Source: JAGOBP01 sp046328575 (GTDB taxonomy: Bacteria; Chloroflexota; Anaerolineae; Fen-1058). Taken from it: a stretch of 64,000 bases of DNA. The DNA lies in assembly GCA_046328575.1 (NCBI GenBank), contig JAXLWI010000003.1:1-64000 (forward strand), given 5' to 3'. The notes beneath the pieces are model-generated. The model saw only the letters and a list, made by a program, of their open reading frames with translations. It did not search any database and was not told the origin of the DNA. Position numbers and translations under genes: made by a program. Positions 8,049-16,564 of this stretch are shown piece after piece; within the stretch, counting starts at the first letter, position 1; each line of letters begins with the position of its first letter.

Positions 8049-11000
8049 ATGTTAAACAAATCTAGATCCTCTTCCTCAGAATCACAAGATTTTGCCAATG
8101 GCCTCAGTCTGATGAGCCAGATTGGTCAGGCGATTGTTGCCACACTGGAGCCAGGTAAACTGATTGAGGAAATCTACCATCAGACACACAAAGTCATCCC
8201 GGCCAACATCTTTACCCTTTCTCTGTTTACCGATGACCCGAATTGGATAGATATGTTTGCGGTGGATAAGGGGCAAGTCGTCCAGGAGCGGCGTCGCATC
8301 GGCACCCTCACCCGATGGGTGGTCGAGCAGCGCACGCTGTTTTCTACGCCCGATGATCAAGTACAACTTCCTCCTGTACCAGTCACACGAATCGAAACCG
8401 ACACCGTTGAAGAACCGCGTGCCTATATATTGATCCCGATGATCACCCACGACAAAGTTGTAGGCGTCATCTCAGTTCAAAGTTATGAGCCGGATGCTTT
8501 CAATGACATGCATCTTGCCATGCTATCGGCCATCGCCAGCCACTCGGCGATTGTGATTGAGAATAACCGTCTACTGGCCCAAGCGCAACACCGTGCCGCC
8601 GAACTGGCCAGTTTGGAACGGATCGGCTACGAACTGGCACGCCTGACGAACATTGAGGATGTGCTGAAGAAGATCATTACTGAGGCCAAAGACCTGCTCA
8701 CAGCCGATTCCATGTCGATTTTTGCGTATGATGAGCGGCGCGGCAAGTTTCGCCCCCCGGCTTTTATTCTCAGGCCTGGAGCCGCCGGGCCTGTCGCGCG
8801 TGAACGACCACCGCGCGAGATTGGTCTGACCATCAGGGTTGTTCGACTTCACTGTGCCATTTTTACCGAAGTCGCGGCGGACGGTCAAGTACTGTTTGCG
8901 GAGACCCCGATCGGCCAAAACGTCGAAGTGGCTCAACGGAAGACCTTTGAGTTTACCGACCAGGACACGCTCGAATTCTTGCAGGCGCAGAATGTGCGCT
9001 CATCCATTGGCTTTCCACTTAGCGCGGGTCGGGATATTGTAGGCGTGCTGTATATTAACTACCAACGGCCGCATACCTTCGGCCAGGATGAGTTCCAAAC
9101 CATCGGCCGATTGGCGCAATATGCGGGCACGGCGATCCAACGGGCCAACGTCTACGGCGAGATCCGAGCGTTGCATCAGGCGGGCCATGCGCTGACCGGG
9201 CAAACCGAGATGCGAGCCGTGCTCAACAAACTCGTCGAGTATGGACATGAAGTGCTGGGGGCCGATCTGATTACGGTCTTTCCCTATCATGCCGGGGCGG
9301 ACGAGTTTGAACTGCCGCCGGTCGTGTCAGGCGTGGCCCTGAAACCGGACCAACTTTTGCCGCCGCAAATCAAGTCCGATGATACTGTACGCCGGATCGT
9401 AACAGAGAAAAGCGCCCACTTCAGTCGAGACGCGCAGATAGATCCTTTGCTGGCAGGGTCCGATCCGGCTCTGCGGGAGTCTCGCTTTGTGAGTCGGGAG
9501 CAGATTGTCTCGGCGGCGGCGATTCCTTTACGTACCAACGATGATGTCGTAGGCGCACTGTTTTTCAATTATCGAACCCGGCAACGATTTGGCTCTCATC
9601 AGCGGACACTGATCGAAACCTTTGCGGCGTATGCGGCGACGGCCATTCAACGGGCTCGATTGCTAGACCGCCGCCTCAAGGAGTTGCGGGCGCTGGCTGA
9701 GATTGATGCGGCGATCACATCGGGCAGTCTGCGAGATGTGTTGGACAAAATCATTCAGTCAGCGTGTGAGATCGTGGGCGCCAAAGATGGCAATATTCTC
9801 TTGTTACATGAAAGTGGAGAGTATCTGTATCTTGCCGCTCGGCAGGGTGAGGCGTGGCGCAGTGGGGCGCCGGAACGATTTGAAACTGGTACGAGCAGTG
9901 TGACTGGCTGGGTTGCCGCGCACAAAAAAACAGCCCGGATTGGCAATGTCCGTACCGAGGAACCGTGGAAGGACATCTACCTCGAAGTAATCCCTGACAT
10001 CCAATCGGAATTGAGTGTGCCAATCCTTGATGAGCAGAAGCAGCTGGTTGGGATCATCTTTTTAGACAGCAAGGCGGCTCACGCTTTTTCGGCCGACGAC
10101 GAGCGGCTGCTGGAGGCTCTGGCCGGGCAAGCCTATATTGCCATTCGCAACCGGCGTCAATTTGAAGCCGAGCAACGCGCACTCCGAGAACTGCACCTGT
10201 TGAGAGAGATCGATAACGCCGTCAGTTCGACGCTGAATACCCAAGAAGTCTTGCAGCTGATTGTGGACAAGATCGATACGTTAATTGATGCCCCGATCTT
10301 CGTCGTGATGCTGGCTGATGAACGGCGAGGAGATTTGTATCAAGCCGCCGGGCGAGGAGTAGTTGCAGATCTCAAGTATCATCGTCAGAAGATAGGTACA
10401 GGGATCGTAGGCCAGGTGGCGCTGACCCATCAAAGTGTGCGGATTGGAGATGTTAATGCATTAGTAGGAGAGGTGGATTATCTGCAAGTCGTATCAGACA
10501 CTCGCTCGGAGTTGGCGGTTCCCATCCTGCAAGGTGACCAACTGGTGGGGGTGCTGAACGTTGAAAGTCCTCAAGTGAACGCGTTCAATGCGGACGATGA
10601 GCGACTGTTGAACAGCCTAGCCTCACTGGCAGTCGTCGGGATCCAAAACTCACGTCTCTATGAACAGGAGCAGCGTTCCCGAAAGGTGATAGACATCTTG
10701 CGCGACGTCGATAAAGCGATCGCTTTCTTGGCTGTTAATCCGCCCGATCATCCCGTGCAAAGCCTCGCGGAGGCATTGAGTCCGGTGCTCCAAATTATCC
10801 TCAACCGTGGCCTGGAAGCTGTCGGTGCGGTGGTAGGTAGTATCATGTTGTATGATGAGGCGACCGATGACTTATATATGGCGGCCGAGCAGGGAGTCTT
10901 GTCAGAGTATCGAAACGCGCGACAGAAGATCGGCCAAGAAAAAGGTATCATTGGAAAGGTAGCGTTAGAGAGACAAATATTGCGGATAGATGACGTAACC

Positions 11001-12938
11001 GCTACACCTTGGAACACCCAGTATCAAGAGTATACGCCCGGAATGCGTTCAGAATTGGCTGTACCGCTGATGCACCAAAACCGATTAGTGGGTGTCCTCA
11101 ACGCTGAAAGCCCTCGGATGAGCGCTTTCGGACCTGACGAGGAAAACCTGTTCGAGACCTTAGCCGGGCAGGCCGTGATCGCATATTTGAATGCGGAAAG
11201 ATATCAAGCCCTGCAAACGCTCCGAGATATCAATCAATTGCTAGCTTCAGGCTATGATACCAGTGAAGTGCTGAAGTTGATCTTGGAGTATGCCTGCACC
11301 TTCTTCCGGGTCAAGTGGGGAAACCTACGGGTATATGATCCCAGTGGCCGCCCTACGCGTGACTACGTACTGGTCACGTCAGCCTTGGATCACGCTCCTG
11401 ACATCCGGGTGATTGATTTACGATTGGCCACTCATGAACGTTGGCTCGATAGAGGCATCGTGGACTGGGTTGCGCAGCATCGCACGCTGTTTCGCTCTCA
11501 GGGTGATGTGCGCAACGATCAACGCTTTTTGAGCTTTCCAGGCCTTGAGATTCGTTCGGAGATGACCGCGCCGCTTTCAGTTGGGCCGGATCTAGTGGGC
11601 GTGCTGAACCTGGAGAGCGAACGTCCCGGTGCCTTTGATGAAGAGGATGAAAATCGAATGGGGGACTTCAGCGCGCAGGCCGCGCTGGCCGTGCAGAATG
11701 CACGTAACCTGGCCGAGTTGCAAGAGACACAGGAGCGCTTTTCAGCCCTCTATGAAGTGGGGAGCGAGATTATCACGGCTCCCTTGAATGAACAGAAGAT
11801 TCTTGAAATTGCCCTGAATGCCGGGCTAAACCGCACCGGGGTCTTCCACGCAATTGCCTGGCAACCCGATCGAGACGGCAAACAATTGGAAGCGCGTCTG
11901 GTGCTGGGCGAGCAGCAATCCGAGCCGCACGAGCCTATTCCCCGCGATGGCACACTTGTTAACAGCGTGGCATGGCAAAAGCGGTCAGAGATCCTGGTCG
12001 ACGACGTGACAGCGCCACCGGAGGGAGTAAAGCATCGGCCCGGATATACGCGGACAGGCTCAATGCTGGTTATGCCGATGATGGCAGGCGGCGAGTATTT
12101 CGGCAACCTGGACTTTCGGCACAAAGACCCTCACGGATTCAAACAGGAGGAAATCCGCCTGCTCAATGGCTTGACTGCGCAAGCGGCCAATGCAATACGT
12201 CGCATCCGCCATGAAAGAGAACTGGACCAATTCCGACAACGTGAGCACGAAGCGCGAGCCATGACAGATATTGGTATGGCTGCCGGCGAATTGGGGCACC
12301 GGATTGGTAATAAACTTGGCCTATTCAAAACTCATATTGAGGCAATCAAAGAACAGATTGGCTCGAGTTATCAAGATATCACTCGACGACTGGACTATAT
12401 GTCAACAAATGTGCAATACTTGCTAACGTTAACCCAACAGTTGAAGCAAGAATTGAATGACCGAACGAGTGGAGTTAAGAAGCAGAAAAAGGATTATTCT
12501 GCAGCAGTTGTGTTATTTGAAGCATGTAACTCGAAGACTCCGTCGGAATTCATTCATGTGCAAATGGACCCTCCAACAGACGACCTTATAGTGAGGGCGG
12601 ATGATAGCATTTTTGATGCTTTCATTAATATCTACAGTAATGCAATTGAAGCGCTTGAGTTGCAGGGCGGCACAATCTATATGAGTGCCTGTCAAATTAA
12701 TGGTTGGATTGAATTCAGGATAGCAGATGATGGCCCGGGCATAGAAGCAGGAAAACTCGACAAGATCTTTAACTTGTTCTATTCGACCAAGCAAAATAGT
12801 CTGGGTTTTGGATTGTTTAGCGCTAAACAACGGGTATTGGCCAACGGTGGACAAATCGAAGTACACAGTAAGATTGGAGAAGGGACCACGTTTATAATTC
12901 GACTGCCGTCAGCGTTAGCCAAAGAGGTGCGATCATGA
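8049..12938 (+). CDS. Giant sensor histidine kinase with eight GAF domains and a non-canonical kinase core
   Basis: About 1629 aa, soluble, no membrane segment. Eight GAF domains follow each other at about 20-190, 190-375, 375-550, 550-720, 720-890, 890-1070, 1070-1245 and 1245-1410, each with a '..VP....VGVL..ES....F...DE..L..LA.QA..AI.N' signature. The C-terminal core has a divergent H-box 'ELGHRIGNKLG' (H1417) rather than the usual SHELR, then a GHKL ATPase with N-box (NIYSNAIEAL), G1 (DDGPGI), F-box (FNLFYSTK) and G2 (GFGLFSAK). It presumably senses small ligands or redox state and phosphorylates the receivers encoded next. I prefer the ATG at 8049 (CGGAG 8 nt upstream) to the GTG at 8046. 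The stop overlaps the next gene (ATGA). A paralogue lies at 16565-21481. Confidence 0.88.
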   Translation: MLNKSRSSSSESQDFANGLSLMSQIGQAIVATLEPGKLIEEIYHQTHKVIPANIFTLSLFTDDPNWIDMFAVDKGQVVQERRRIGTLTRWVVEQRTLFSTPDDQVQLPPVPVTRIETDTVEEPRAYILIPMITHDKVVGVISVQSYEPDAFNDMHLAMLSAIASHSAIVIENNRLLAQAQHRAAELASLERIGYELARLTNIEDVLKKIITEAKDLLTADSMSIFAYDERRGKFRPPAFILRPGAAGPVARERPPREIGLTIRVVRLHCAIFTEVAADGQVLFAETPIGQNVEVAQRKTFEFTDQDTLEFLQAQNVRSSIGFPLSAGRDIVGVLYINYQRPHTFGQDEFQTIGRLAQYAGTAIQRANVYGEIRALHQAGHALTGQTEMRAVLNKLVEYGHEVLGADLITVFPYHAGADEFELPPVVSGVALKPDQLLPPQIKSDDTVRRIVTEKSAHFSRDAQIDPLLAGSDPALRESRFVSREQIVSAAAIPLRTNDDVVGALFFNYRTRQRFGSHQRTLIETFAAYAATAIQRARLLDRRLKELRALAEIDAAITSGSLRDVLDKIIQSACEIVGAKDGNILLLHESGEYLYLAARQGEAWRSGAPERFETGTSSVTGWVAAHKKTARIGNVRTEEPWKDIYLEVIPDIQSELSVPILDEQKQLVGIIFLDSKAAHAFSADDERLLEALAGQAYIAIRNRRQFEAEQRALRELHLLREIDNAVSSTLNTQEVLQLIVDKIDTLIDAPIFVVMLADERRGDLYQAAGRGVVADLKYHRQKIGTGIVGQVALTHQSVRIGDVNALVGEVDYLQVVSDTRSELAVPILQGDQLVGVLNVESPQVNAFNADDERLLNSLASLAVVGIQNSRLYEQEQRSRKVIDILRDVDKAIAFLAVNPPDHPVQSLAEALSPVLQIILNRGLEAVGAVVGSIMLYDEATDDLYMAAEQGVLSEYRNARQKIGQEKGIIGKVALERQILRIDDVTATPWNTQYQEYTPGMRSELAVPLMHQNRLVGVLNAESPRMSAFGPDEENLFETLAGQAVIAYLNAERYQALQTLRDINQLLASGYDTSEVLKLILEYACTFFRVKWGNLRVYDPSGRPTRDYVLVTSALDHAPDIRVIDLRLATHERWLDRGIVDWVAQHRTLFRSQGDVRNDQRFLSFPGLEIRSEMTAPLSVGPDLVGVLNLESERPGAFDEEDENRMGDFSAQAALAVQNARNLAELQETQERFSALYEVGSEIITAPLNEQKILEIALNAGLNRTGVFHAIAWQPDRDGKQLEARLVLGEQQSEPHEPIPRDGTLVNSVAWQKRSEILVDDVTAPPEGVKHRPGYTRTGSMLVMPMMAGGEYFGNLDFRHKDPHGFKQEEIRLLNGLTAQAANAIRRIRHERELDQFRQREHEARAMTDIGMAAGELGHRIGNKLGLFKTHIEAIKEQIGSSYQDITRRLDYMSTNVQYLLTLTQQLKQELNDRTSGVKKQKKDYSAAVVLFEACNSKTPSEFIHVQMDPPTDDLIVRADDSIFDAFINIYSNAIEALELQGGTIYMSACQINGWIEFRIADDGPGIEAGKLDKIFNLFYSTKQNSLGFGLFSAKQRVLANGGQIEVHSKIGEGTTFIIRLPSALAKEVRS
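8101..12210. repeat. Large direct repeat, copy 1 (8-GAF array)
   Basis: The segment encoding the eight GAF domains matches 16617-20713 nearly end to end. Similarity begins just after the divergent N-termini and stops where the kinase modules begin. It is strongest in GAF1-4 and GAF8 and weaker in GAF5-7. This is a gene-scale duplication, not a mobile element. Confidence 0.85.
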
Positions 12939-13354
12939 GAGTGCTAATAATAGACGAAGATCGGTATTGGCGTGAGATGGCCTGGATGTGCCTGCGACAG
13001 GTGGGGTACCGTGTAGACGCGGTTGCTGATTCTCTCCGGCTACAACAGTTTCTCGCAAAGTGTCCGGATATCATCTTATTGGGATTCTCAGTCATTCGGC
13101 CACATGACGAAGATCTAGTCGCCTGTGTACGCAGAACCTGCCCTCAGGCCATGACGCTGGTGTTCTCGACATCTTGGCCGATTGCCCAGGCAATCGAGAG
13201 ACGTTTGCTGCGTAGCGGAGTTGTTGATGTAATGGGGCGCTCTAGCTTCGACTGTGATCTGGTTAGCCTTGTCGAGAATGAATATGCTAATCAAACTCAA
13301 GAGACGGCTTTGCTCTCAATCTATGGGCGATTCCGTCTACAGGGAGCGAAGTGA
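12935..13354 (+). CDS. Degenerate (phosphoacceptor-less) response-regulator receiver
   Basis: 139 aa, a stand-alone CheY-like fold. The acidic pair is kept in altered form ('VLIIDED'), but the residue that normally carries the phosphate is glycine (G50 in 'DIILLGFSV'), and the conserved lysine site reads 'DVMGRSSF' with no lysine. It is therefore unlikely to accept a phosphate by the usual route and may act as a constitutive or ligand-gated partner or as a brake on the kinase. It overlaps the kinase stop by 4 nt (ATGA) and the next start, so the three are translationally coupled. Family membership is clear, function is inferred. Confidence 0.75.
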   Translation: MRVLIIDEDRYWREMAWMCLRQVGYRVDAVADSLRLQQFLAKCPDIILLGFSVIRPHDEDLVACVRRTCPQAMTLVFSTSWPIAQAIERRLLRSGVVDVMGRSSFDCDLVSLVENEYANQTQETALLSIYGRFRLQGAK

Positions 13355-14961
13355 TGGCGGAACGACGAGTATTAATCGTTGACGATGAAATCGAATGGCA
13401 GGAAGAACTGCGTCACATTCTTGTCGGAGGGGGCTATCAAGTTGACACGGCAGGAAGCCTGGAAGTTGCCTTTGCGTATCTCAACAATCGTCTTTATCAC
13501 CTGGTCATCATTGACATACGACTGGCAGATCGGGATGTAGACAATGTTGAAGGCATGAGGATCCTTGAAGAATTACATGCACGTTACGATGATACGACGT
13601 TGTCGAAAATCATGATTTCTGCCTATGGCACGCGCGAGCAGATGCGAAAGGCATTTAAGCAGCACAAGGTCGCCGATTTCATTTCTAAACAAGAATTTGA
13701 CAAATGCGAGTTTCTGACAATCGTTGAAGACACCTTCATTCAAAATGTTAGAGTGAATCCGAAACTTGACATTGTTTTAGAGGATGGTTTGTCTTTCGAG
13801 AATATGATTGTCGGTATCATTTCCCGCGATGGCAAGCGCGTTAAGAGCGCCGATGCCGATGTGCCGCGGCTTGTCATGGAACTCGAAGATTTGTTTTGCC
13901 GTTTGTTTTATGACGATATGCGCATTATCGTACGAAGGGTTACCTTGGGTCGTGGCAAAGCGGGTGTTGTCAAGGTGGCACCATTCTCGCATGATGGACA
14001 TGATGAAACTGTGATTGTTAAGTATGGCGATCATGAAGAAATCGCTCGCGAGTGTCAAAACTATGAGGACTGCGTCAAGGGCAAGATCGGCATGTTATCC
14101 ACCAATGTCCTCAATTTGAAAAGAACTCCGTTGTTGGGTGGTGTCGTCTATTCGCTGATCGGCACACGTGTTGAAGAGATTGTCGACTTTGCCGAGTTTT
14201 ATCACAAGCACCCGACTGACCGGATCAAGACAGTTCTCGACCACTTGTTTAAAGAAACATGTGGCAACTGGTATACTGACCGTGGTAAAGTTCAATACTG
14301 CCACCTTGACGACATGTATGAAAAGGCTCTTGATTTTCGGCACTCTCAATTAATAGATGCTCTGGAAGATAACTTTCCGCATTACCTGGATCAAAAAATA
14401 CTTGCCTTTCGCGATCTTCCCGACGTGCACGTTCCAAATCCGGCCTATGCGGTCAAAGGATCAGCGTTCTCTCAGTTGACCTTTGCTTGCACGACCCACG
14501 GCGATCTCAATGCTAACAATATCCTAATTGATGTCAATGATCACACGTGGCTGATCGACTTCTATCGCACAGGTGCAAGCCACATCCTGCGGGATTGCAT
14601 CCAGTTGGAAACAGTCATCAAATTCGTCTTATTGCCGGGGGTCTTGCAATCAGGCGAGGAACTAACTGCACGCTATCATCTCGAAAGGGCATTGCTGAAC
14701 ATGAATCGTCTTAAAGAGGCCGACACTTTACATTATGAAGCGCCCCACGAAGAATATGCGAAGGCCTTTGAAGTTTGTCGCCGATTGCGACAGATTGCCC
14801 GCGATTTGGTGCATCCCAACGATGACTTTGCCGAGTACGCAATTGGCCTCTTATACTGTAGCATGAACACACAGCGTTTCTACAAGCTGCCTAAAATTAA
14901 CCGCTTGCATGCGCTGCTTGCAGCGGGTATGTTGTGCCAGAAATTGGGGATCAACGCCTGA
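13354..14961 (+). CDS. Receiver domain fused to an aminoglycoside-phosphotransferase-like kinase
   Basis: 535 aa. Residues 1-125 are an intact receiver: 'VDDE', phosphoacceptor D54 (VIIDIRLAD), S89 and K112. The C-terminal part (about 190-480) resembles a protein-kinase-like/APH fold: a possible nucleotide-loop 'GRGKAGVVKV', a lysine strand 'ETVIVKYG', the catalytic loop 'THGDLNANNIL' and the metal-binding 'LIDFYRTG'. Such kinases phosphorylate small molecules or proteins; here the substrate is unknown. The linkage suggests phosphorelay control of kinase activity. Start is the ATG at 13354 (GGGAG 7 nt upstream), overlapping the previous stop; a GTG at 13351 is possible. Base composition is lower in GC than flanking housekeeping genes. 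Confidence 0.8.
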   Translation: MAERRVLIVDDEIEWQEELRHILVGGGYQVDTAGSLEVAFAYLNNRLYHLVIIDIRLADRDVDNVEGMRILEELHARYDDTTLSKIMISAYGTREQMRKAFKQHKVADFISKQEFDKCEFLTIVEDTFIQNVRVNPKLDIVLEDGLSFENMIVGIISRDGKRVKSADADVPRLVMELEDLFCRLFYDDMRIIVRRVTLGRGKAGVVKVAPFSHDGHDETVIVKYGDHEEIARECQNYEDCVKGKIGMLSTNVLNLKRTPLLGGVVYSLIGTRVEEIVDFAEFYHKHPTDRIKTVLDHLFKETCGNWYTDRGKVQYCHLDDMYEKALDFRHSQLIDALEDNFPHYLDQKILAFRDLPDVHVPNPAYAVKGSAFSQLTFACTTHGDLNANNILIDVNDHTWLIDFYRTGASHILRDCIQLETVIKFVLLPGVLQSGEELTARYHLERALLNMNRLKEADTLHYEAPHEEYAKAFEVCRRLRQIARDLVHPNDDFAEYAIGLLYCSMNTQRFYKLPKINRLHALLAAGMLCQKLGINA

Positions 14962-14972
14962 GAGGATGAACC

Positions 14973-16538
14973 ATGCGGGTTCTCATAGTAGATGACGAGC
15001 AAGAATGGCGCGAGAATCTTTGTGACACCGTTCGATTGGCTATTCACCAAACCGTCGAGTGTGTGTTAGCCGCCAGTCTTGAAACGGCTCAAGCCGAACT
15101 CAAGCAGGCATCATTTGCGCTTATTCTTAGCGACCTTGGTATTCCGTCCCGTGATGGCATTTCTGACATATCCCCTGAAAACGGCATGTTGCTCTTGCGA
15201 CTGATTCGAAGCAACGGGCTTAATCAAGGGGCCATTGGTATCGTCGTTACATCTCGTGGAACGCCGACTCGCATGCGGGAAGTGCTTCTTAGGCTCAATT
15301 TCTCTGATTTCCTAGAAAAAGACAAATTCGATCAAAAAGAAGCTCAGGAAGTCATTCGCGCGGCACTTTTCACTGGAGCGTATCAACGTGTTGCCGCGTC
15401 ACAAGCAACCAAATTTGATTTAACATTTGTGTTGACGAATACCCACTGCGTCTTCGCAGAGTTGTCTGGTCCGGAACGGTTTGGAGATGTAATTCCCGAT
15501 CAGCCACTGGTCTTTGAGGCGGAGGAATCGATCCGCCGAGCAGACCGTATTCGCAAGCTCGTCACTGGTGATCTGCGCCGTGAGATGATTGATGAATGGC
15601 GGACTGATGCGCGTGAGACTGGAATGGGCCTCTATCGAAGTCTGTTCGGCGACTTGTCATTTGGCGGCATTTTGCGGGCTGGCTCCGAAGGCCCGAAACA
15701 GTTTCGCGATCTCCGGCTGTGTTTTCGTGGCACACGCCGTTCGTTGGCTGTGCCCTTTGAACTCCTACATAATAATTCGGAATACCTGGCGTTAAATCAT
15801 CCCCTTGTCCGCCAGGTCACCTCGGATCACGCGTCGGCTCGCAAGGCTGCCGCTTTTCGGACTTCACTTCTCAAACTGCACGAGTCGGATAAGACCCTCA
15901 ACGTACTCCTGCTTGCTTCAAACGGTGGCGATGATCTGGAGGCGGCTGATCAGGAAGTGACCCAACTTAAGACCCGCATCGATGACCGTTTAGCCGAGAC
16001 GGGGGTCCGTCGTAATGTATTAGCTATCTCTACGGCTGAGGCGACCTATACACGCGTCGAGTCAGTGCTGCGCGAACGAAAATGGCATGTCATTCACTAT
16101 GCCGGGCATGGCCGTTGGAATCCGGATCTCCCGGAGGATAGTGCGTTAATCTTCATGCATAACGACAAGCCACGGTCGATGCCGGCCAGTGTGTTGCATG
16201 ATCTTCTGAAAGATTCAGAGACTCTGCTGTTCTTCCTAAATGGGTGCTGGGGTGCGCGCACGGCCGAACATTCAGAGCAAGGCGACTTGTATGGGTTGAT
16301 GGACAGCCTAGTACAGGCAGGCACGCCCATTGTTTTGGGCCACCGCTGGAGTGTATCAGACGGCGCCGCCCGTGATTTAGCGTTGACCTTTTACAATGAC
16401 CTGCTCCAAAATTGGTCGGCTGAGGATGCGCTCCTCTTGGCGCGGAAAGCCGTCGTGAGCGAGTCCCCATTCCACGGAGACGACCCGGGTTGGGCCTCGC
16501 CTATTTTGGTGGTACAGACTGCATACACCCGCTGCTAA
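14973..16538 (+). CDS. Receiver domain fused to a CHAT caspase-like protease (1)
   Basis: 521 aa. Receiver 1-130 with 'VDDE', phosphoacceptor D54 (LILSDLGIP), T93 and K116. After a linker (about 140-250), a CHAT domain (about 250-515) carries the clan CD dyad: H379 in 'VIHYAGHGRW' and C425 in 'FFLNGCWGA'. 'VPFELLHN' and 'PIVLGHRWSVSD' are further CHAT landmarks. CHAT proteins are caspase-like cysteine proteases used as effectors in bacterial conflict and STAND systems. Here activation may be gated by receiver phosphorylation instead of a STAND module. Start ATG at 14973 with GAGAGGA upstream, 11 nt after the previous stop. Confidence 0.88.
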   Translation: MRVLIVDDEQEWRENLCDTVRLAIHQTVECVLAASLETAQAELKQASFALILSDLGIPSRDGISDISPENGMLLLRLIRSNGLNQGAIGIVVTSRGTPTRMREVLLRLNFSDFLEKDKFDQKEAQEVIRAALFTGAYQRVAASQATKFDLTFVLTNTHCVFAELSGPERFGDVIPDQPLVFEAEESIRRADRIRKLVTGDLRREMIDEWRTDARETGMGLYRSLFGDLSFGGILRAGSEGPKQFRDLRLCFRGTRRSLAVPFELLHNNSEYLALNHPLVRQVTSDHASARKAAAFRTSLLKLHESDKTLNVLLLASNGGDDLEAADQEVTQLKTRIDDRLAETGVRRNVLAISTAEATYTRVESVLRERKWHVIHYAGHGRWNPDLPEDSALIFMHNDKPRSMPASVLHDLLKDSETLLFFLNGCWGARTAEHSEQGDLYGLMDSLVQAGTPIVLGHRWSVSDGAARDLALTFYNDLLQNWSAEDALLLARKAVVSESPFHGDDPGWASPILVVQTAYTRC

Positions 16539-16564
16539 AGTCAAACCGTAGTCAGTATTGCCCA

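Noticed and set aside
16490..16564. N-terminal extension of kinase 2 from a TTG at 16490
   Set aside because: It overlaps the CHAT gene, has no SD and does not match the paralogue, whose start fits the ATG at 16565.
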